Positions 5,062-6,951 of a stretch of DNA of 6,951 nt are shown piece after piece; the first letter of the stretch is position 1, and each line of letters opens with the position of its first letter. Below the pieces are notes generated by a model. That model worked only from the letters and a program-made list of their open reading frames with translations, made no database searches and was not told the origin of the DNA. The DNA is from an uncultured Selenomonadaceae bacterium. Lineage in GTDB: Bacteria > Bacillota > Negativicutes > Selenomonadales > Selenomonadaceae. The stretch covers positions 1 to 6,951 of the forward strand of contig CALZDE010000112.1 of NCBI GenBank assembly GCA_945637225.1, in the 5' to 3' direction. The translations under genes and the position numbers were made by a program.

Positions 5062-6951
5062 GTGGGTTTAGAAGAAGATAAAGCCTTAGCGGAAGAGGTT
5101 AAGAAAAAATATGACAAAGAATCTGATACTATGATGTATACAGGTTTTATGGCAAAGATTGTTTCCGCAATTGCAATTACATTTTCAGTATTTCAGCTGT
5201 ACACCGCAGTTTTTGGTGTTTTGGATGCTCAGCTTCAGCGTGCTGTGCATTTAGGCTTTGCTATGTGCTTAGCTTATCTGCTTTATCCAAGCCGTAAGAA
5301 GTGGTCACGTCATAAAATTCATCCTGTGGATTTAGTTCTTTCTGTACTGGCAGCGGCATCACCTGTCTATATCTGTATTTGCTATCAGGAGCTTGCTATG
5401 CGTTCTGGTATTACAACAGATGCAGATTTGTTTTTTGGTGCAATGGGCCTTCTGCTGGTAATTGAAGCAACCCGTCGTGTAGTCGGTATTCCAATGGTAG
5501 TGGTTGTACTGGTATTTTTGGCGTATGCCTTTGCTGGTCCTTACATGCCAGGTGTTTTAGCTCACCGTGGTCTTACCGCTCAGCAGCTTATCGGTCATCT
5601 TTATTATACTACTGAGGGTATTTTTGGTATTCCTCTGGGCGTATCCTCTACCTTCATTTTCCTGTTTATTCTGTTTGGTGCATATCTTGAGTCTACTGGC
5701 CTGGGAAAATTCTTTATAGATTTAGCGAATGCTATTGCTGGCTGGGCAAGTGGCGGTCCTGCTAAGGTAGCAGTTCTTTCCAGTGCTCTGATGGGTACTG
5801 TTTCCGGTTCTTCTGTAGCAAATGTAGCTGGTACAGGCTCTTTCACTATTCCTATGATGAAGAAGCTGGGCTATCGCAAGGAATTTGCAGGCGCAGTTGA
5901 AGCGGCTTCTTCTACTGGTGGTCAGCTGATGCCTCCTGTTATGGGTGCGGCTGCCTTTCTGATGGCAGAATTTGTAGGTCTTCCTTATATCGACATTGTA
6001 GCAGCGGCGGTTATTCCTGCTATGCTTTATTTCGCTGGTCTTTGGCTGGGTGTTCATCTTGAGGCTAAGCGTACAAATCTGAAGGGTATTCCTCGTGAAC
6101 AGCTTCCAAAGGCATGGCTTCTTTTCAAGGAGCGTGGTCATTTAGCTATTCCTTTGCTGGTTATTGTTTATCTTTTGGTAAGCGGTTTTACTCCTATGAG
6201 AGCTGCATTGGCAGCAATTGTACTTTCCATCGTGGCTTCCTTCCTGCGCAAGAATACTCGTATGAAGCCTATTGAGATTATTCGTGGTCTTGAAAATGGT
6301 GCCCGTAATGTATTGGGCGTAGTAATTGCCTGTGCTGCGGCTGGTATCATTATCGGTGTTGTTACTAAGACTGGTGTAGGCCTGAAGCTGGCATCTGGTC
6401 TGTTGGCTCTTTCCGGTGGACTGTTACTGCCAACCATGTTCTTTACCATGATTACATCCCTTATTCTGGGCATGGGCGTACCTACCACAGCAAACTATGT
6501 TATTACCTCAACAATTGCGGCACCTGCTTTGATTCAGATGGATGTACCTGTTTTGGCGGCGCATATGTTTGTATTCTACTTTGGTATTATTGCAGACGTT
6601 ACACCTCCAGTAGCTTTGGCGGCCTATGCGGCGTCTGGTATCAGTGGCGGTAAGCCTCTCATGACAGGTGTAAATGCTTCCAAGCTGGCAATAGCGGCCT
6701 TTATTATACCGTATATCTTCGTGCTGAATCCTGAAATTCTCATGATTGATTCGACACCAGCAGGTTTGATTATCACAACAGTGACAGCAATTCTCGGCAT
6801 GATAGGTATCAGCTCAGCTATGATTGGTTATTTGGCTGGTCACAGCAACGTAATAGAGCGTATAGTTCAGTTTATTGCAGGTCTTTTGATGATTATTCCT
6901 GGCGTGACTACCGATATTCCTGGCTTTATTATTTTAGTGGCTATTATAATA
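5062..6951 (+). CDS. TRAP transporter permease, fused small and large subunits (TAXI type), 3' end missing
   Basis: This is an open frame of 630 codons from GTG 5062 to the window edge with no stop. It is a polytopic inner-membrane permease that takes solute from the TAXI receptor and imports it with an ion gradient. Residues 1-30 are charged and cytosolic. About residues 34-150 form a small-subunit (DctQ-like) region with around four membrane segments; the rest is the large-subunit (DctM-like) domain. Landmarks are SGSSVANVAGTG (248-259), GGQLMPPVMG (286-295), ENGARNVLGVVIACAAAG (about 411-428), GMGVPTTANY (470-479) and FYFGIIADVTPPVALAAYAA (from 505), all typical of fused TAXI permeases. 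Such fusions are usually about 640-700 residues, so most of the protein is present. It follows the DUF1850 gene by 18 bases. Codon use is highly biased until about 6660 and then relaxes. Confidence 0.95.
   Translation, partial: MGLEEDKALAEEVKKKYDKESDTMMYTGFMAKIVSAIAITFSVFQLYTAVFGVLDAQLQRAVHLGFAMCLAYLLYPSRKKWSRHKIHPVDLVLSVLAAASPVYICICYQELAMRSGITTDADLFFGAMGLLLVIEATRRVVGIPMVVVVLVFLAYAFAGPYMPGVLAHRGLTAQQLIGHLYYTTEGIFGIPLGVSSTFIFLFILFGAYLESTGLGKFFIDLANAIAGWASGGPAKVAVLSSALMGTVSGSSVANVAGTGSFTIPMMKKLGYRKEFAGAVEAASSTGGQLMPPVMGAAAFLMAEFVGLPYIDIVAAAVIPAMLYFAGLWLGVHLEAKRTNLKGIPREQLPKAWLLFKERGHLAIPLLVIVYLLVSGFTPMRAALAAIVLSIVASFLRKNTRMKPIEIIRGLENGARNVLGVVIACAAAGIIIGVVTKTGVGLKLASGLLALSGGLLLPTMFFTMITSLILGMGVPTTANYVITSTIAAPALIQMDVPVLAAHMFVFYFGIIADVTPPVALAAYAASGISGGKPLMTGVNASKLAIAAFIIPYIFVLNPEILMIDSTPAGLIITTVTAILGMIGISSAMIGYLAGHSNVIERIVQFIAGLLMIIPGVTTDIPGFIILVAIII

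Noticed and set aside
5604..6488. Three minus-strand open frames inside the permease gene
   Set aside because: They overlap conserved TRAP permease motifs on the plus strand and read as composition-driven shadows without recognisable domains.

Overview
The window looks like chromosomal DNA from a low-to-moderate GC Bacillota-type bacterium. The ribosomal and tRNA genes, strong AGGAGG-type ribosome binding sites, the short zinc-finger form of ribosomal protein L28 and the TAXI-type TRAP transporter all fit an anaerobe. My best guess is the Negativicutes (Selenomonadales), but that rests on general resemblance and was not tested by a search.

Region 1 (1-252) is the tail of an rRNA operon: the 3' part of a 5S rRNA gene, tRNA-His(GTG) with an encoded G-1, tRNA-Trp(CCA) and a clear intrinsic terminator. 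Region 2 (253-1568) holds hslO, encoding the redox-regulated chaperone Hsp33, only about 25 bases after that terminator. It is followed by rpmB (ribosomal protein L28), which has its own extended -10 promoter and a 5' leader hairpin. A long hairpin terminator lies where rpmB converges with the next gene.

Region 3 (1569-3307) holds a minus-strand membrane acyltransferase of the acyltransferase-3 family. Diverging from it is a plus-strand gene for a small ASCH-like protein, which ends in its own terminator. The acyltransferase promoter contains a perfect 14-bp palindrome between its -35 and -10 elements, a good operator candidate.

Region 4 (3308-6951) is a TAXI-type TRAP transporter operon: a lipoprotein substrate-binding protein, a DUF1850 membrane-anchored protein and a fused small/large permease that runs off the window. 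A terminator-like hairpin sits after the binding-protein gene, and translation signals and codon use differ sharply between the three genes. This suggests much binding protein, little DUF1850 protein and an intermediate amount of permease. The binding protein would capture an unknown solute at the outer face of the membrane and hand it to the ion-driven permease.

I see no CRISPR array, insertion sequence, prophage gene, toxin-antitoxin pair or obvious defence system. The less ordinary material is regulatory DNA (palindromes, leader structures, the operon-internal terminator), codon-use contrasts and the uncharacterised ASCH-like and DUF1850 proteins.
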